A stretch of DNA of 45,729 nucleotides from a bacterium (GTDB taxonomy: Bacteria; Armatimonadota; Chthonomonadetes; Chthonomonadales; Chthonomonadaceae): the NCBI GenBank assembly GCA_021777995.1, contig JAJYCW010000018.1:1-45729 (forward strand), read 5' to 3'. The notes below the pieces were generated by a model. The model searched no databases. It had not been told where the DNA came from and saw nothing but the letters and a program-made list of their open reading frames with translations. A program made the position numbers and the translations under genes. Below, piece by piece: positions 1 through 8,845 of the stretch (position 1 is the stretch's first letter; each line of letters starts with the position of its first letter).

Positions 1-541
1 GGTTGAGGTCGGAGCCGTAGGCATCGCAGCCGATACGTGCGGCTTCGAAGGGGATAGAACCACCGCCGCAGAAGCTGTCACCCACACGCGGTCTGTGGCC
101 GAACACACGGGTTCCGAGCTGCTCCACCAGGTCAATCAGGCTGGTCGCGCGGGTACCTAAATGGGCATTAATTTCGTTCCAGGCGGAAGCAGAAGGCCCG
201 TGCCAATTTTCGGGGCGTTTGCATTGAGCAATGCGCTCGGCGTAATCCATTTTATCAAAGGCGGTACGCGTGGTTTTGCGTTGATAGGCGGGCTTGCAAC
301 GCTGCCAGGTGCCGTCGTCGTCCATCGTAAGGATCTTGAGAAAAATCTCGCGATCCCTTTGTGGGTCGCTTGAGGCTGGCATCAGCATGCCAATAATGCA
401 GGCTCGCACCAGTATGAGCGGTTTACGTCCCCACCATTTTCCCATGCCCGTAAGTGTCTGGCTGGCGCCAGCCTTCCGTTCCTTGTACGACTCGGCGGAG
501 AGACGGGCGATAGGAAACTGGGTCTCTATAAAACTCTGCAT
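1..541 (-). CDS. DUF1156 adenine-specific DNA methylase, N-terminal 180 residues (cut by window edge)
   Basis: Partial gene entering from the left edge; I translated it by hand on the minus strand from the ATG at 541-539. The N-terminus (MQSFIETQFPIARLSAESYK) and the conserved block GMGKWWGRKPLILVRA at residues about 32-47 are typical of DUF1156/COG1743 DNA methylases. A SAM-binding motif I, SFCGGGSIPFEAARIGCDAY, follows at about 156-175. The family methylates adenine in DNA and occurs in defence islands. The start lies 5 nt after the stop of the DUF3780 gene, so the two are surely co-transcribed. The catalytic PPY-type motif and Zn ribbon would lie beyond the edge and cannot be checked. An overlapping minus-strand reading frame at 423-623 is a shadow of this gene. 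Confidence 0.85.
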   Translation of the reverse strand, partial: MQSFIETQFPIARLSAESYKERKAGASQTLTGMGKWWGRKPLILVRACIIGMLMPASSDPQRDREIFLKILTMDDDGTWQRCKPAYQRKTTRTAFDKMDYAERIAQCKRPENWHGPSASAWNEINAHLGTRATSLIDLVEQLGTRVFGHRPRVGDSFCGGGSIPFEAARIGCDAYGSDLN

Positions 542-546
542 CTCTG

Positions 547-1188
547 TTACAGCTCCAGACTTGTCTGTGTATGTGCGAGAATTTCGCGTCGAGCCTTAGG
601 CGGGACGCCCTCGCCTCGTACAAAACGGTTCTCCGCCAGCGCGGCTCGCAGGGCGCGTCGCCAGCCTACGCCACGTTGCTGTGCCTGCCCGGTAGTTGCA
701 ACGGTCATGGTGTAGAGCCACCAGCGCTCCTCCGGAGCGAGCGCCTCCCAGTTCAGCAGCGCATTCGGAATGTCGTCTGGCAGCGCATCCTCCACGGCCC
801 AGCATAGGATGCAGAGCTCTTTACCAAGCGATGGGTGTACAGCGATGGGCTTTGCGCTGCTCTTCTGGTATCGGGCAGTGGGAAGCCCATTGGACCGCAG
901 CCTGCGGTTGGCCTCGTTCCAGAATCCCGGGGCTAGCGCCAGCCATCGTCCCCGATCAATCCGCACGCGTACAGCTGGATCTCCCTCTGCCGGCGGCACC
1001 ATTTCCTGATTATCGTCCGGCTGAGAGAAAGGGGACCTTATTTCGCAAATTGTGACCGTATCACCTCGCCCGCTGCCGGCAGGAATATATACCAGGAACC
1101 CATACCGGTTCTCGCCCACCACCCAGCCCAACCCGGTTGTTTTGCGGGCCGAATCACGCCCGCCTGATTTCGCCATAATCGCAGTCAT
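547..1188 (-). CDS. DUF3780 family protein (defence-associated)
   Basis: This 213-residue protein has the length and sequence character of DUF3780: an N-terminal segment LGWVVGENRYGFLVYIPAG, a central RGRWLALAPGFWNEANRRL and a C-terminal EERWWLYTMTV. No signal peptide, membrane segment or catalytic motif is visible. DUF3780 proteins have no established biochemistry but are found with DUF499 and DUF1156 proteins in anti-phage loci, and that is exactly the context here. The ATG lies 3 nt after the DUF499 stop. The end of the DUF499 reading frame supplies a GAGGG about 8 nt upstream as ribosome site. A second ATG four codons in (1176) is possible. Confidence 0.8.
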   Translation of the reverse strand: MTAIMAKSGGRDSARKTTGLGWVVGENRYGFLVYIPAGSGRGDTVTICEIRSPFSQPDDNQEMVPPAEGDPAVRVRIDRGRWLALAPGFWNEANRRLRSNGLPTARYQKSSAKPIAVHPSLGKELCILCWAVEDALPDDIPNALLNWEALAPEERWWLYTMTVATTGQAQQRGVGWRRALRAALAENRFVRGEGVPPKARREILAHTQTSLEL

Positions 1189-1191
1189 GGG

Positions 1192-4100
1192 CTAGACCCT
1201 CATCTCCTGCTTCACGCGATTGGGATCATAACGTATGGAGCCCGCCTTATGCCAATCCATTAAGGCCGTTCCGGTTCTGAAACGCATGGTTCCCACGCGC
1301 ATCGTTAGCCGCCCCTGGGCCACAACCGATCGAAGTTTTTCAACCAATGCTTCAAGCGTTGCGCCGTCGTAACCAGAGGCGGCTGAACCCATAAATTCAA
1401 CACTCTCCTCGCAATCGGTAGACTCGTTTGAAAGCAAAATCTGGATGTCATGGGCTGAGGTGCCAGTCGATTGCTTCAGCGCCTCAATATACGCCCACAC
1501 ATCGCCGGCGCTGTCCAGCTTCATGGCGCTGGTCCATTCGGCCGGCAGATCGGGCGCTAATTCCTGCCCGTCGTCGTTGCCATGCTCCTGAATCGGAATC
1601 CGCAACTCTTCAGACTCAATGCCGTAGGCAGCGCAACTGGCCTGCGCAAGCACGACACGGGTCCCTTTGGGTATGACCAACGGCTCATAATAGATAGCTG
1701 CCGTCGGACTGCTGGAGGGCGCGCTTCCATCAGTCGTTACCCTTACGGCTATCCCACCCGCCTGTGGCGTTACGCGCAGCTCCAGTTCATCGTAACCATT
1801 ACGGTGATGCAGCTGGTATTTAAGCCGAAGCTTATTCTTCCATTCCTTGGGGCTGCTCTTGCGCTGCGTATCCTGCTTGTCAATCGCCATAAAGGTGTAA
1901 CGCAGCGCTTTGGCCTCAAATTTCGACGGGGTAGGCACAGGGCTAGAAGCTTCTGTAACGTACGCATCACCGGTTTCATAGACGAGTGCCGTAGCATGTA
2001 ACGGCTCAACTGCCAAATAGGTCACCTCATCGTTTGCATCCTCACCAGACAGCACACGGATCTGCACTTCGGGTTCGGGTGGTGGAAACGGCCCGCGACG
2101 AACGTAATTCCCCTCCAGTCGCCATAGGTCACGTTCTATGCACCGGCTCTTTAACTCTTCTAGGGCAGAAACCTTGTGAAGCGGCCAGTTGGTTGTGACT
2201 GCTGCCGCACGCTTTAAGTCGGACCAGAGCACCGTTTCTGCGCCGTCTTGAAAGAGCCTCGACTCCGCTTTGGAGCGAAAGCTATCGTCGCCTATGTCTT
2301 TGGTGAATTTGCCAATGCTCTCCAATGTGTGGCGCACCTTTGCTTCTTCGTCTTTGTTGTCGGCAAATGCGAGTTCGACGTTGGTGGACCTCAACGCGTT
2401 GTTGATGGATGGGTAGACTAGTTGATCAAACGTCTCTTTTAATGCAGCCGTAAACTGCAGGTTGACCCGGTCACGAAGAATTTCTAGCGCCTGCCACTCC
2501 GCATCCCGTGTATCGATTTTCTCGGCATGAAGATCGGCCTCAATGCTCTCAATGGCACGGCAGTTTCGTGCTGCTGCTATTAATTTCTCATACGTATCAC
2601 GTGAGCCTGTTACAAACAACACGCGGTTTTTATACTGTTGTTGCTCCCACCATTCCTGCCAGTTCTGGCCTATTGGTAGGCGATTTGTGGTCTGCCCGGG
2701 CCGAACTACGACCAGCGTCGTCTTCTCCAGATCCAGTATCACCTCGTCCAGTGGCGGCAGCACCTTCACATTCTGGTAACAGTCACGCACAGATGGTTTG
2801 AACTGCTCCTCAATACGCAGTTTCAGCACCTGTTCCACAATTTGCAGGTGCAGCGACTGGGCTGTAGACCGCAACTTGGCCGCAATATTCTGCTGGTTCT
2901 TAAAGTACAGTCGGCCGTCAGCTGAATTGTGCAGGTACCAGGCACGTGTCCCCAATTTCTCCATGACGCTTGCAGCAAAACCGGAAAGGTCACGCCCAGG
3001 GCGTTGAAGGCAGTCCACCAACTGGAATTCGCGCAGGCCATTCACGGCGCCTGGCGTCGTAGACAAGGAGGCGAAGAGAATCACCTTCACAGCATCCGAT
3101 GCATCCTGGTTACCGTTTTCACTGTCTATCTGTTCTGCCTCGGCATTTCCGTGGTGGGCCACGTCGTGTGCGATAGCGGAACTAAGAGCGGGGTTAATAG
3201 TGTTGATTTCGGACGCCAGCGTATCGTTGTTAAGATCGATGTCATACGGGCAGATAAGGTCAATTGTGTTGGCACGGCCTGATGCGTACAACTGTTCCAC
3301 CAGGATCTGCATTAACCGGATAACTCCGCGCGTCTGCTGAAAGCCGTCGTTTTCCTTGAACTTGGCGATCAAATCGCCGAAATCTGGGTGAAACGGGTAG
3401 GATTCTAGAATCCGGCTATAGAGGGTTTCTGGCAATGTCGACGTCAGGTTCATTCGTACCGCCTCGCGAAGAGCATCTCGGAAAGACGCTGCCACCTTCT
3501 CGATTTCCGCCTCGCCAGGGATGGTTTTGAATAGGCGCTTGCGCAAGATGTGGTACATTTCGTCACCGTTGGGATTAACAGGTGTGATGGGCACGGCAAT
3601 TCGGCGTGCCTCACCGGCAATGTTCTGTTTGGCCTGATTGAATGCGTCCGCCATCGCTAACTCGCCACCGCCATAGTTCGAACCCGCAAGGTCAGAAATA
3701 ACCAGGCATACGTTCTTCATCTCTGCAACTGCTACAAAGAGGTTCGCCAAGGCTGCAGTAGTAACGGCAGCAAGATCGCTGCTGCCTACTGGAACGGCTG
3801 TCGCGTACTGAAGGTACGGCGGTAATTCGTCCAGAAATATCACCAGCGGCTCTTCGCCTAAAAGGTTCTTCCAGGCTTGGGGTCCCGGTGCACTCATAAT
3901 AGGCGAGACGTAGGATGAAAATGCTTCAGCGCTACCAAGTTGCGCCGCAATGTCTCCCCAAATCCCACCCCGTGCATCGGTATTTCTTCCATTGAACCCA
4001 ACTACTCGACAAGCTCCCAGATAGCGAGCAGGATTTCCAGCCTCGCCTAGTACCACGTTGCGAAGTTCAACGTCCCTCGCCAGCAACCCCAGAGCGATCA

Positions 4101-4347
4101 TACTATGCGTTTTACCACCGCCCATGGCCTGGGAAAGGAGAAATACCGATGAACCCGCATCGGTCCCGTTAAGATGGCGCAACGCCCGGTCAATCAGAAG
4201 CTGCATTCCATGGGTGAAATAGTTCTCCTCGAAGAATGCCGCTCCATCAACTTCGCCCCGTAAAAAGGTATCCAGGTTAAGAACAGTGGCGCGTCTGTCC
4301 GCCTTGAAGACCGACTCCCTTGGTATACAGTGAGAAGAGATGCTCAT
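1192..4347 (-). CDS. DUF499 domain ATPase (defence-associated)
   Basis: Large P-loop protein of 1051 residues. Walker A is GGGKT at about residues 76-80 (within AMGGGKTHSMIALGLLA), and a Walker B-like VIFLDE lies at about 169-174. The segment DLAGSNYGGGE follows the Walker B region. DUF499 proteins are predicted ATPases of phage-defence loci paired with DUF1156 methylases and DUF3780 proteins. It is the first gene of the minus-strand operon. The frame is open 15 codons further up (4392), but the ATG at 4347 has a good SD (TAGGAG, 5-6 nt spacing) and is preferred. The C-terminal half shows no motif I recognise. It is probably the motor or sensor of the system, but that role is inferred. Confidence 0.85.
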   Translation of the reverse strand: MSISSHCIPRESVFKADRRATVLNLDTFLRGEVDGAAFFEENYFTHGMQLLIDRALRHLNGTDAGSSVFLLSQAMGGGKTHSMIALGLLARDVELRNVVLGEAGNPARYLGACRVVGFNGRNTDARGGIWGDIAAQLGSAEAFSSYVSPIMSAPGPQAWKNLLGEEPLVIFLDELPPYLQYATAVPVGSSDLAAVTTAALANLFVAVAEMKNVCLVISDLAGSNYGGGELAMADAFNQAKQNIAGEARRIAVPITPVNPNGDEMYHILRKRLFKTIPGEAEIEKVAASFRDALREAVRMNLTSTLPETLYSRILESYPFHPDFGDLIAKFKENDGFQQTRGVIRLMQILVEQLYASGRANTIDLICPYDIDLNNDTLASEINTINPALSSAIAHDVAHHGNAEAEQIDSENGNQDASDAVKVILFASLSTTPGAVNGLREFQLVDCLQRPGRDLSGFAASVMEKLGTRAWYLHNSADGRLYFKNQQNIAAKLRSTAQSLHLQIVEQVLKLRIEEQFKPSVRDCYQNVKVLPPLDEVILDLEKTTLVVVRPGQTTNRLPIGQNWQEWWEQQQYKNRVLFVTGSRDTYEKLIAAARNCRAIESIEADLHAEKIDTRDAEWQALEILRDRVNLQFTAALKETFDQLVYPSINNALRSTNVELAFADNKDEEAKVRHTLESIGKFTKDIGDDSFRSKAESRLFQDGAETVLWSDLKRAAAVTTNWPLHKVSALEELKSRCIERDLWRLEGNYVRRGPFPPPEPEVQIRVLSGEDANDEVTYLAVEPLHATALVYETGDAYVTEASSPVPTPSKFEAKALRYTFMAIDKQDTQRKSSPKEWKNKLRLKYQLHHRNGYDELELRVTPQAGGIAVRVTTDGSAPSSSPTAAIYYEPLVIPKGTRVVLAQASCAAYGIESEELRIPIQEHGNDDGQELAPDLPAEWTSAMKLDSAGDVWAYIEALKQSTGTSAHDIQILLSNESTDCEESVEFMGSAASGYDGATLEALVEKLRSVVAQGRLTMRVGTMRFRTGTALMDWHKAGSIRYDPNRVKQEMRV

Positions 4348-4694
4348 AAAGGCTCCTACCCGAGATTGAGACAAATCAACATGCCACAGCATGCCGCTTC
4401 ACCCCGTGCATCGCCGCAATAGCTTGACCGCAAACATCCGAATCTTAGTTCGCAGTGTTGGCTGACTAGATGCCCCCGATTTATAAATCACGGGATGTTC
4501 GCTAAATTCTACTATGCGTTAAGAAAATGGATAAAAAAACCGCAGAAACACCAGGGAACGGACGCTGCTACCAAGCATGTTCTTATAATCCCGCCCGATA
4601 GCGTGCGAGGCGAACCAGCCCCCATCGCAAACGTAACCATTGACTAAACACTATACCAGAATCCAACACCCAATTCCAAAGTTAGCCGTCGCCG

Positions 4695-4829
4695 CGCTCG
4701 TTGAGCGAGGGGCGCAGAGGGGTTTGTAGAACGCGATAGGTGCACGGCGTTGCCGCGGTGTACCCCTCTCTCAGCGCCAGAGGCGCGCCCGGGAGAGGGG
4801 TCGGTGCGAAGCACCGGGGGTGAGGTTAC
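4695..4829. repeat. GC-rich palindromic repeat, copy A
   Basis: It contains CGCTCGTTGAGCGAGGGG (from 4695) and GGTCGGTGCGAAGCAC (4799-4814), both repeated in copy B. Internally it forms a hairpin: CCCCTCTC near 4764 can pair with GAGAGGGG at 4793-4800. The end CCGGGGGTGAGGTTAC (4814-4829) is the inverse of GTAACCTCACCCCGG at 4935-4949. This looks like a dispersed non-coding palindromic element (REP/MITE-like); no transposase is present. Confidence 0.7.
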
Positions 4830-4934
4830 CCAAACCAACTACAACCGACCTATCATCCTGAATGCTGGTGCAGAGCTCATCGGCTGCAGTGCCCGCGCGC
4901 AGGTTCACCAGCCTATTGGCGCTGCTCACGGTGA

Positions 4935-5037
4935 GTAACCTCACCCCGGCCGCGCGCGGCCACCCCTCTCCCGGGCACTCGCGGCGCTCGTTGAGCGAGG
5001 GGTGCAGAGGGGTCGGTGCGAAGCACGGGGGGGTGAG
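4935..5037. repeat. GC-rich palindromic repeat, copy B
   Basis: It begins GTAACCTCACCCCGG (4935-4949), the inverse of the end of copy A, and closes with GGGGTGAG near 5029-5036, giving an outer inverted repeat. ACCCCTCTCCCGGG (4962-4975) is the exact reverse complement of 4788-4801 in copy A. CGCTCGTTGAGCGAGGGG (from 4985) and GGTCGGTGCGAAGCAC (5011-5026) are direct repeats of copy A. Confidence 0.7.
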
Positions 5038-5271
5038 CTTGCACCTGCAACGGGCCTGACGTAAAGGCCGCGGCATCGCAAATCGTTGCGGGCTTGTGGC
5101 TTGCGGATGGGTTCGTCAGCTAGTTGGCAGCGTGCCATCTGACTCACAATGCGGGCCATGCGAGTAGCAAAGGCGATGCCGGAGGTGTGCTACGGCCTCA
5201 CGCCTACCGGTAGAGATTGAGCGTGCTTAAGGTAGAATACTCGTATCCTTGGGCATAATGGAGCGTACTGG

Positions 5272-7167
5272 TTGACTCATGAACGCCGCGTGATTAGGGG
5301 CGCACGCAAAAAGAAACGTCGTGATAACCCCGGATTCACGGTCTTCCTTGCTACCCTCTCGATTTTAGGCCTGGGTGCGCTGGGGTACTACCTGGGGCTC
5401 CACCACACTGTTGGCTTGAAATTGCGGGAAAGGTTAACGGGCTCGTCCAGTGCAAGCGATCCAACCACAATTGTGGACGTAACGGCGGGTGCCCCAAACC
5501 TGCTCGTTCACGGTACCATGGCTGTACCTGTGATTATGTACCACGATGTGTTGCCACAGAAGCAGGTTTGGTTCGACCTTACGACAAGTGAGTTTGCCGA
5601 CCAGATGGCGGAACTATCTGCAGCTCACGCCCATCCTATCACAATTCAACAATACTATAACCACTTTGCCAACGGATCCAAATTACCCGATCGTCCGATT
5701 CTTCTCACGTTTGACGACTGTACGCTCGGGCAGTACACGCAGGCTCTTCCCATCCTTGAACAGTACCATTATCCTGCTGTATTCTTTGTGCAGACGGGCT
5801 ATGTTGGTACCACCACTGAAAAGCAGCATATGTCGTGGCAGCAGCTTCGCGAGGCTGAAGCCACCGGGCTGATTACAGTGGAGTCTCACACGGTGACGCA
5901 TCCGGAAGATATGACAGTGCTGACACCGGATAGACTCGATGAGGAGCTGCAACAATCTCGGGCAACACTTGAGGCAAAGCTAGGACACAAGGTTCTTTTT
6001 CTTGCCTATCCCAGCGGTACCTGCGACGCTGCGGTGAGCAGTGCAGCCCGACGAGCCGGGTATCTCGCCGCATTTACCATGGACCGCGGTTGGACAGTGA
6101 GCCCTGCGCAGTCGTACTTTATGCCTCGGTTTACTCCAAAGCGCGTTAATGAAATAATCAATACCTGGAACGGCATTGTACCCATGGCGCCTCCTCCGGC
6201 GCGAATGCTCGCAATCGACAGTGAGGCACCTGTTACATTTGGCACCTTTACTAACGGGCCGTTCCCGGTAATGTGGCTTGCTGGCGGTGATTTAACCACC
6301 GAGGCGCTTGATACGCGGCAGACTGTAGGAGAGATGGCCCTGAATGCCAAGGCTCAAGCTGCACTTAATGGTACATTCTTTGCCGATGCGCGGATAGCTG
6401 GTACTGGTGGTGCTATGATTGGGCCATGCCTGAGTTCGGTTAACCACGTTTATGAGAAGGTTGATCCGGGTGACAACAGCCGCATTGAGGGCAGGCCACT
6501 TATACTGTTTAGCAAAAACTCATGCATCGTATTCCCGTATACGGCTCATCTAGGAGGCTCATTGCGTGTACTGCAGCAGATGATGCCGGATGTAGAGGAC
6601 GCATTTGTAGCCGGCGGCTGGATCGTTCATTACGGCGCAGCGCTCTCACCTGCTGAAATGGCTCGTTGGTCCTCGTCAGATTATATTGATCCAAGGCACC
6701 GGGCGTTTGTCGGGATTGACGCGCAAAACCGGTACATTTTGGGAGCTACTCAGGACAGCATCAACTGCGTTCAGCTGGCCGACATGCTTGTGCGAATGCA
6801 CATACAGGAGGCCTGGCTGCTCGATTCTGGTTTCAGTACTTCACTCATCTGGAAAAACCGAATTCTCGTCTCCGGTCATTCCCAGCCAGGCGTACCCAGC
6901 CGTCCCGTACCACATGCTCTCTTTTTGATGGGTACTCTGGATCCAAAGGCACCTGAGCCGCCTTCCTGGGCCCTTCCTGCCGCTGGACCGGGGGCAGCGA
7001 CTCTAAATGATGCCCTCTCTGCCGACAGCACAGGAGGAGCCCGGAACTATTTCAGAACCCACAAGCGGTACATTAGAAGAAGGCACCATCGACACATAAG
7101 GACGTCTCATGAAACACCCTCGCAACCGCCAGCACAACCACCTGGCTCTTCCACTGCTCAGCCTTAG
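5272..7167 (+). CDS. Membrane-anchored polysaccharide deacetylase / phosphodiester glycosidase fusion
   Basis: This 631-residue protein has a basic N-terminus (RKKKRR), one membrane helix at about residues 21-42, and two extracytoplasmic catalytic modules. The first, about 85-300, is a NodB-type polysaccharide deacetylase with TFDD at 146-149 and the metal-binding HTVTHP at 206-211. The second, about 310-555, resembles the phosphodiester glycosidase (NAGPA) fold, with LNGTFFAD and later LDSGFSTSLIW. The Pro-rich tail ends in basic residues. Likely roles are removing acetyl groups from, and trimming phosphodiester-linked sugars on, an envelope glycan; the substrate is unknown. The start is a TTG with GGAG 8 nt upstream; a GTG at 5290 is the alternative. 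The end overlaps the next gene by 59 nt, so the genes are coupled. Confidence 0.8.
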   Translation: MTHERRVIRGARKKKRRDNPGFTVFLATLSILGLGALGYYLGLHHTVGLKLRERLTGSSSASDPTTIVDVTAGAPNLLVHGTMAVPVIMYHDVLPQKQVWFDLTTSEFADQMAELSAAHAHPITIQQYYNHFANGSKLPDRPILLTFDDCTLGQYTQALPILEQYHYPAVFFVQTGYVGTTTEKQHMSWQQLREAEATGLITVESHTVTHPEDMTVLTPDRLDEELQQSRATLEAKLGHKVLFLAYPSGTCDAAVSSAARRAGYLAAFTMDRGWTVSPAQSYFMPRFTPKRVNEIINTWNGIVPMAPPPARMLAIDSEAPVTFGTFTNGPFPVMWLAGGDLTTEALDTRQTVGEMALNAKAQAALNGTFFADARIAGTGGAMIGPCLSSVNHVYEKVDPGDNSRIEGRPLILFSKNSCIVFPYTAHLGGSLRVLQQMMPDVEDAFVAGGWIVHYGAALSPAEMARWSSSDYIDPRHRAFVGIDAQNRYILGATQDSINCVQLADMLVRMHIQEAWLLDSGFSTSLIWKNRILVSGHSQPGVPSRPVPHALFLMGTLDPKAPEPPSWALPAAGPGAATLNDALSADSTGGARNYFRTHKRYIRRRHHRHIRTSHETPSQPPAQPPGSSTAQP

Positions 7168-7774
7168 TGCTGCCGCGGCATTAGCCTTAGTCGGCTGTAA
7201 CAGTCCAAAATCCTCGCCAGCTGTAGCAGCACCTGCTTCAACAGCTGCCGTAGCAGCTCCTAGCCATGTTTCAGTGGCGGCTGTTCAGTGGCCAAAACCG
7301 GTCATTACACGGGAAGACGTACCCAATTTTGCCATGGTTACTCCAACCATTCTTCGGGGAGGCGCACCCACCAAAAAGGGATTTGAAGAGCTTAAGAAGG
7401 CGGGGGTAAAGACCGTAATTGATCTTCGAATTGCACCTATGCATGTGCGCGCCGAGCGCAAGGTTGTTCAGTCGCTGGGCATGACGTACGTGAACTTGCC
7501 CATGAGTGGTGACCCGCCCACGCCTAAACAGATCTCAACGTGGTTACGACTAGCGCGTGACAAGTCGGCAGCAAGGGTTTACGTTCACTGTCAGCATGGG
7601 GCAGATAGAACTGGATGCATGGTGGGGATTTATCGCGAGAAATACCAGGGATGGACGTACAATCGCGCCTTCAAAGAGATGCGCAAATATGGCTTTAATC
7701 CCGTTTGGGTACGTTTGAGCGGAACCGTCAAGAAATTTGCGCCCAGGGTAACCACGCACGGGACCCAACCATGA
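7109..7774 (+). CDS. Lipoprotein tyrosine/dual-specificity phosphatase-like protein
   Basis: This 221-residue protein begins with a lipoprotein signal peptide (hydrophobic stretch, lipobox LVGC with Cys30), then a low-complexity Ala/Ser/Pro linker, then a phosphatase domain. The P-loop signature HCQHGADRTG at about 160-169 matches HC(X5)R of Cys-based phosphatases (Cys161, Arg167). RGGAPTKKGFEELKKAGVKT at about 83-102 is typical of the bacterial dual-specificity-like group. It is predicted to sit in the envelope and may act on phosphorylated glycans, lipids or proteins. The ATG has AAGGA 6 nt upstream. It overlaps the preceding gene by 59 nt and the next by 4 nt (ATGA), so the three genes form one unit. 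Confidence 0.75.
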   Translation: MKHPRNRQHNHLALPLLSLSAAAALALVGCNSPKSSPAVAAPASTAAVAAPSHVSVAAVQWPKPVITREDVPNFAMVTPTILRGGAPTKKGFEELKKAGVKTVIDLRIAPMHVRAERKVVQSLGMTYVNLPMSGDPPTPKQISTWLRLARDKSAARVYVHCQHGADRTGCMVGIYREKYQGWTYNRAFKEMRKYGFNPVWVRLSGTVKKFAPRVTTHGTQP

Positions 7775-8553
7775 TGCGTAGCGGCAAACTTACCATCGCG
7801 TGTGCCCTTGTGGGCTGCCTAATGCCGCTGCTCTGCAGCGCGCAGGCGCTACCCAAACCTTGCGCAGCTGCTGCCAAGCCGTATCTTGCTGTGCTTGTAT
7901 GGCACGACGTAGTCGGCAAAAAGACCGTATGGTTTGACACGTACACCTCCGTTTTCGACAAGCAGATAGCCGAAATACGCGCCGGCAATTTCCACGTGAT
8001 TACGCTGCAGCAGCTACTTAATCATCTTATAAAAGGCGCACCGGTTCCATCACGTCCGCTCATGCTTGCATTTGATGACAACAATCAAGGTATTTACCGA
8101 AACGCCTTTCCCATTCTTAAGAAGTACCACTTACCGTTTACCCTGTTTGTCCATACGGCCTATGTAGGAGTTACCACAGACAAGAGGCATAACACCTGGG
8201 CAATGTTGAAAGCAATGCAAAAAAGTGGTCTTGCCACCGTGGAGAGCCTTACGGCTAGTCATCCTGAGAACATTCGTCTGCTCACAAATGCCCAGATCAT
8301 GAAAGAGCTGGCCGTATCGCGCCGATCCATAGAGGTTCACCTCAACACACCCGTAGTGGCGTTTGTCTACCCATGTGACGTGCATGACCTTCGGGTGGCC
8401 ACCGATGTTTATCGGGGCGGTTACACTGCGGCCTTTACAGAAGACTGGGGTAATGCTGGCACATCACCAGATATGATGGATATACATCGATATCCAGCCA
8501 TTCTGCGCTTCGCCCAGGCACTAAAAGATGTCGCCCGCGGATATGCCCGATAG
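7771..8553 (+). CDS. Secreted polysaccharide deacetylase-like protein with a degenerate metal site
   Basis: A 260-residue paralogue of the deacetylase module of the gene at 5272; for example AYVGVTTDKRHNTW parallels GYVGTTTEKQHMSW. It has a signal peptide (cleavage near AQA, residue 26) and a NodB-like fold with FDD at 101-103. The second metal motif reads LTASHP at 160-165, where active family members have H-x-x-x-H: the first His is Leu, the second (His164) is kept. It may therefore be a non-catalytic carbohydrate-binding relative or have altered activity. The frame is open from 7705, but the ATG at 7771 overlaps the previous stop (ATGA), and the signal peptide starts there. Confidence 0.75.
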   Translation: MMRSGKLTIACALVGCLMPLLCSAQALPKPCAAAAKPYLAVLVWHDVVGKKTVWFDTYTSVFDKQIAEIRAGNFHVITLQQLLNHLIKGAPVPSRPLMLAFDDNNQGIYRNAFPILKKYHLPFTLFVHTAYVGVTTDKRHNTWAMLKAMQKSGLATVESLTASHPENIRLLTNAQIMKELAVSRRSIEVHLNTPVVAFVYPCDVHDLRVATDVYRGGYTAAFTEDWGNAGTSPDMMDIHRYPAILRFAQALKDVARGYAR

Positions 8554-8845
8554 ACTGAGGGTGCCAGTGTTAGTGCGCCGCCAATGCTGGCTGCCCTCTT
8601 AAGTCCTTCTCACCAGTCCTTCTCAACCAATCTATGCCCCGATTTGCTGCCAGGTTACCCATTAAGCCTGCCCACCGAATTGCAGACACGTGTACCAAAC
8701 TGTATCGTAATGGCACGCATCCGCCATGTACGGTACCAAAGTCTATTGAAATTTACCACTCACAACTATTTACAACCTTTGAAGGAATTCTGCTGGTTGT
8801 GGTTTAACTTAAACTATATTTGAATAATAGGGAGACTGGCGCACA
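8554..8845. other. Intergenic region
   Basis: About 290 bases with no gene I would defend. The last part is AT-rich (TTTAACTTAAACTATATTTG) and probably carries the promoter of the downstream hydrolase, but no clear -35/-10 pair stands out. Confidence 0.5.

Larger units (their letters stand above)
4348..5271. other. Gene-free region between the defence operon and the glycan operon
   Basis: About 920 bases between divergent operons. I see no convincing gene: the short frames here have no ribosome sites or family resemblance. The right part (4695-5037) carries the GC-rich palindromic repeats listed separately. The left part (4348-4690) is AT-richer and presumably holds the promoter for the DUF499 gene, but I cannot point to a confident -35/-10 pair. 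Confidence 0.6.

Noticed and set aside
423-623. Small minus-strand frame at the end of the DUF3780 gene
   Set aside because: It is out of frame with, and overlaps, the clearly homologous start of the DUF1156 methylase and the end of DUF3780.
3671-3690. tRNA-like GTTCGAACCC motif
   Set aside because: It lies inside the DUF499 coding sequence and no cloverleaf can be built around it; no tRNA was found in the window.
4695-5037. CRISPR array
   Set aside because: Only two diverged copies, palindromic and unevenly spaced, with no regular spacers and no cas genes.
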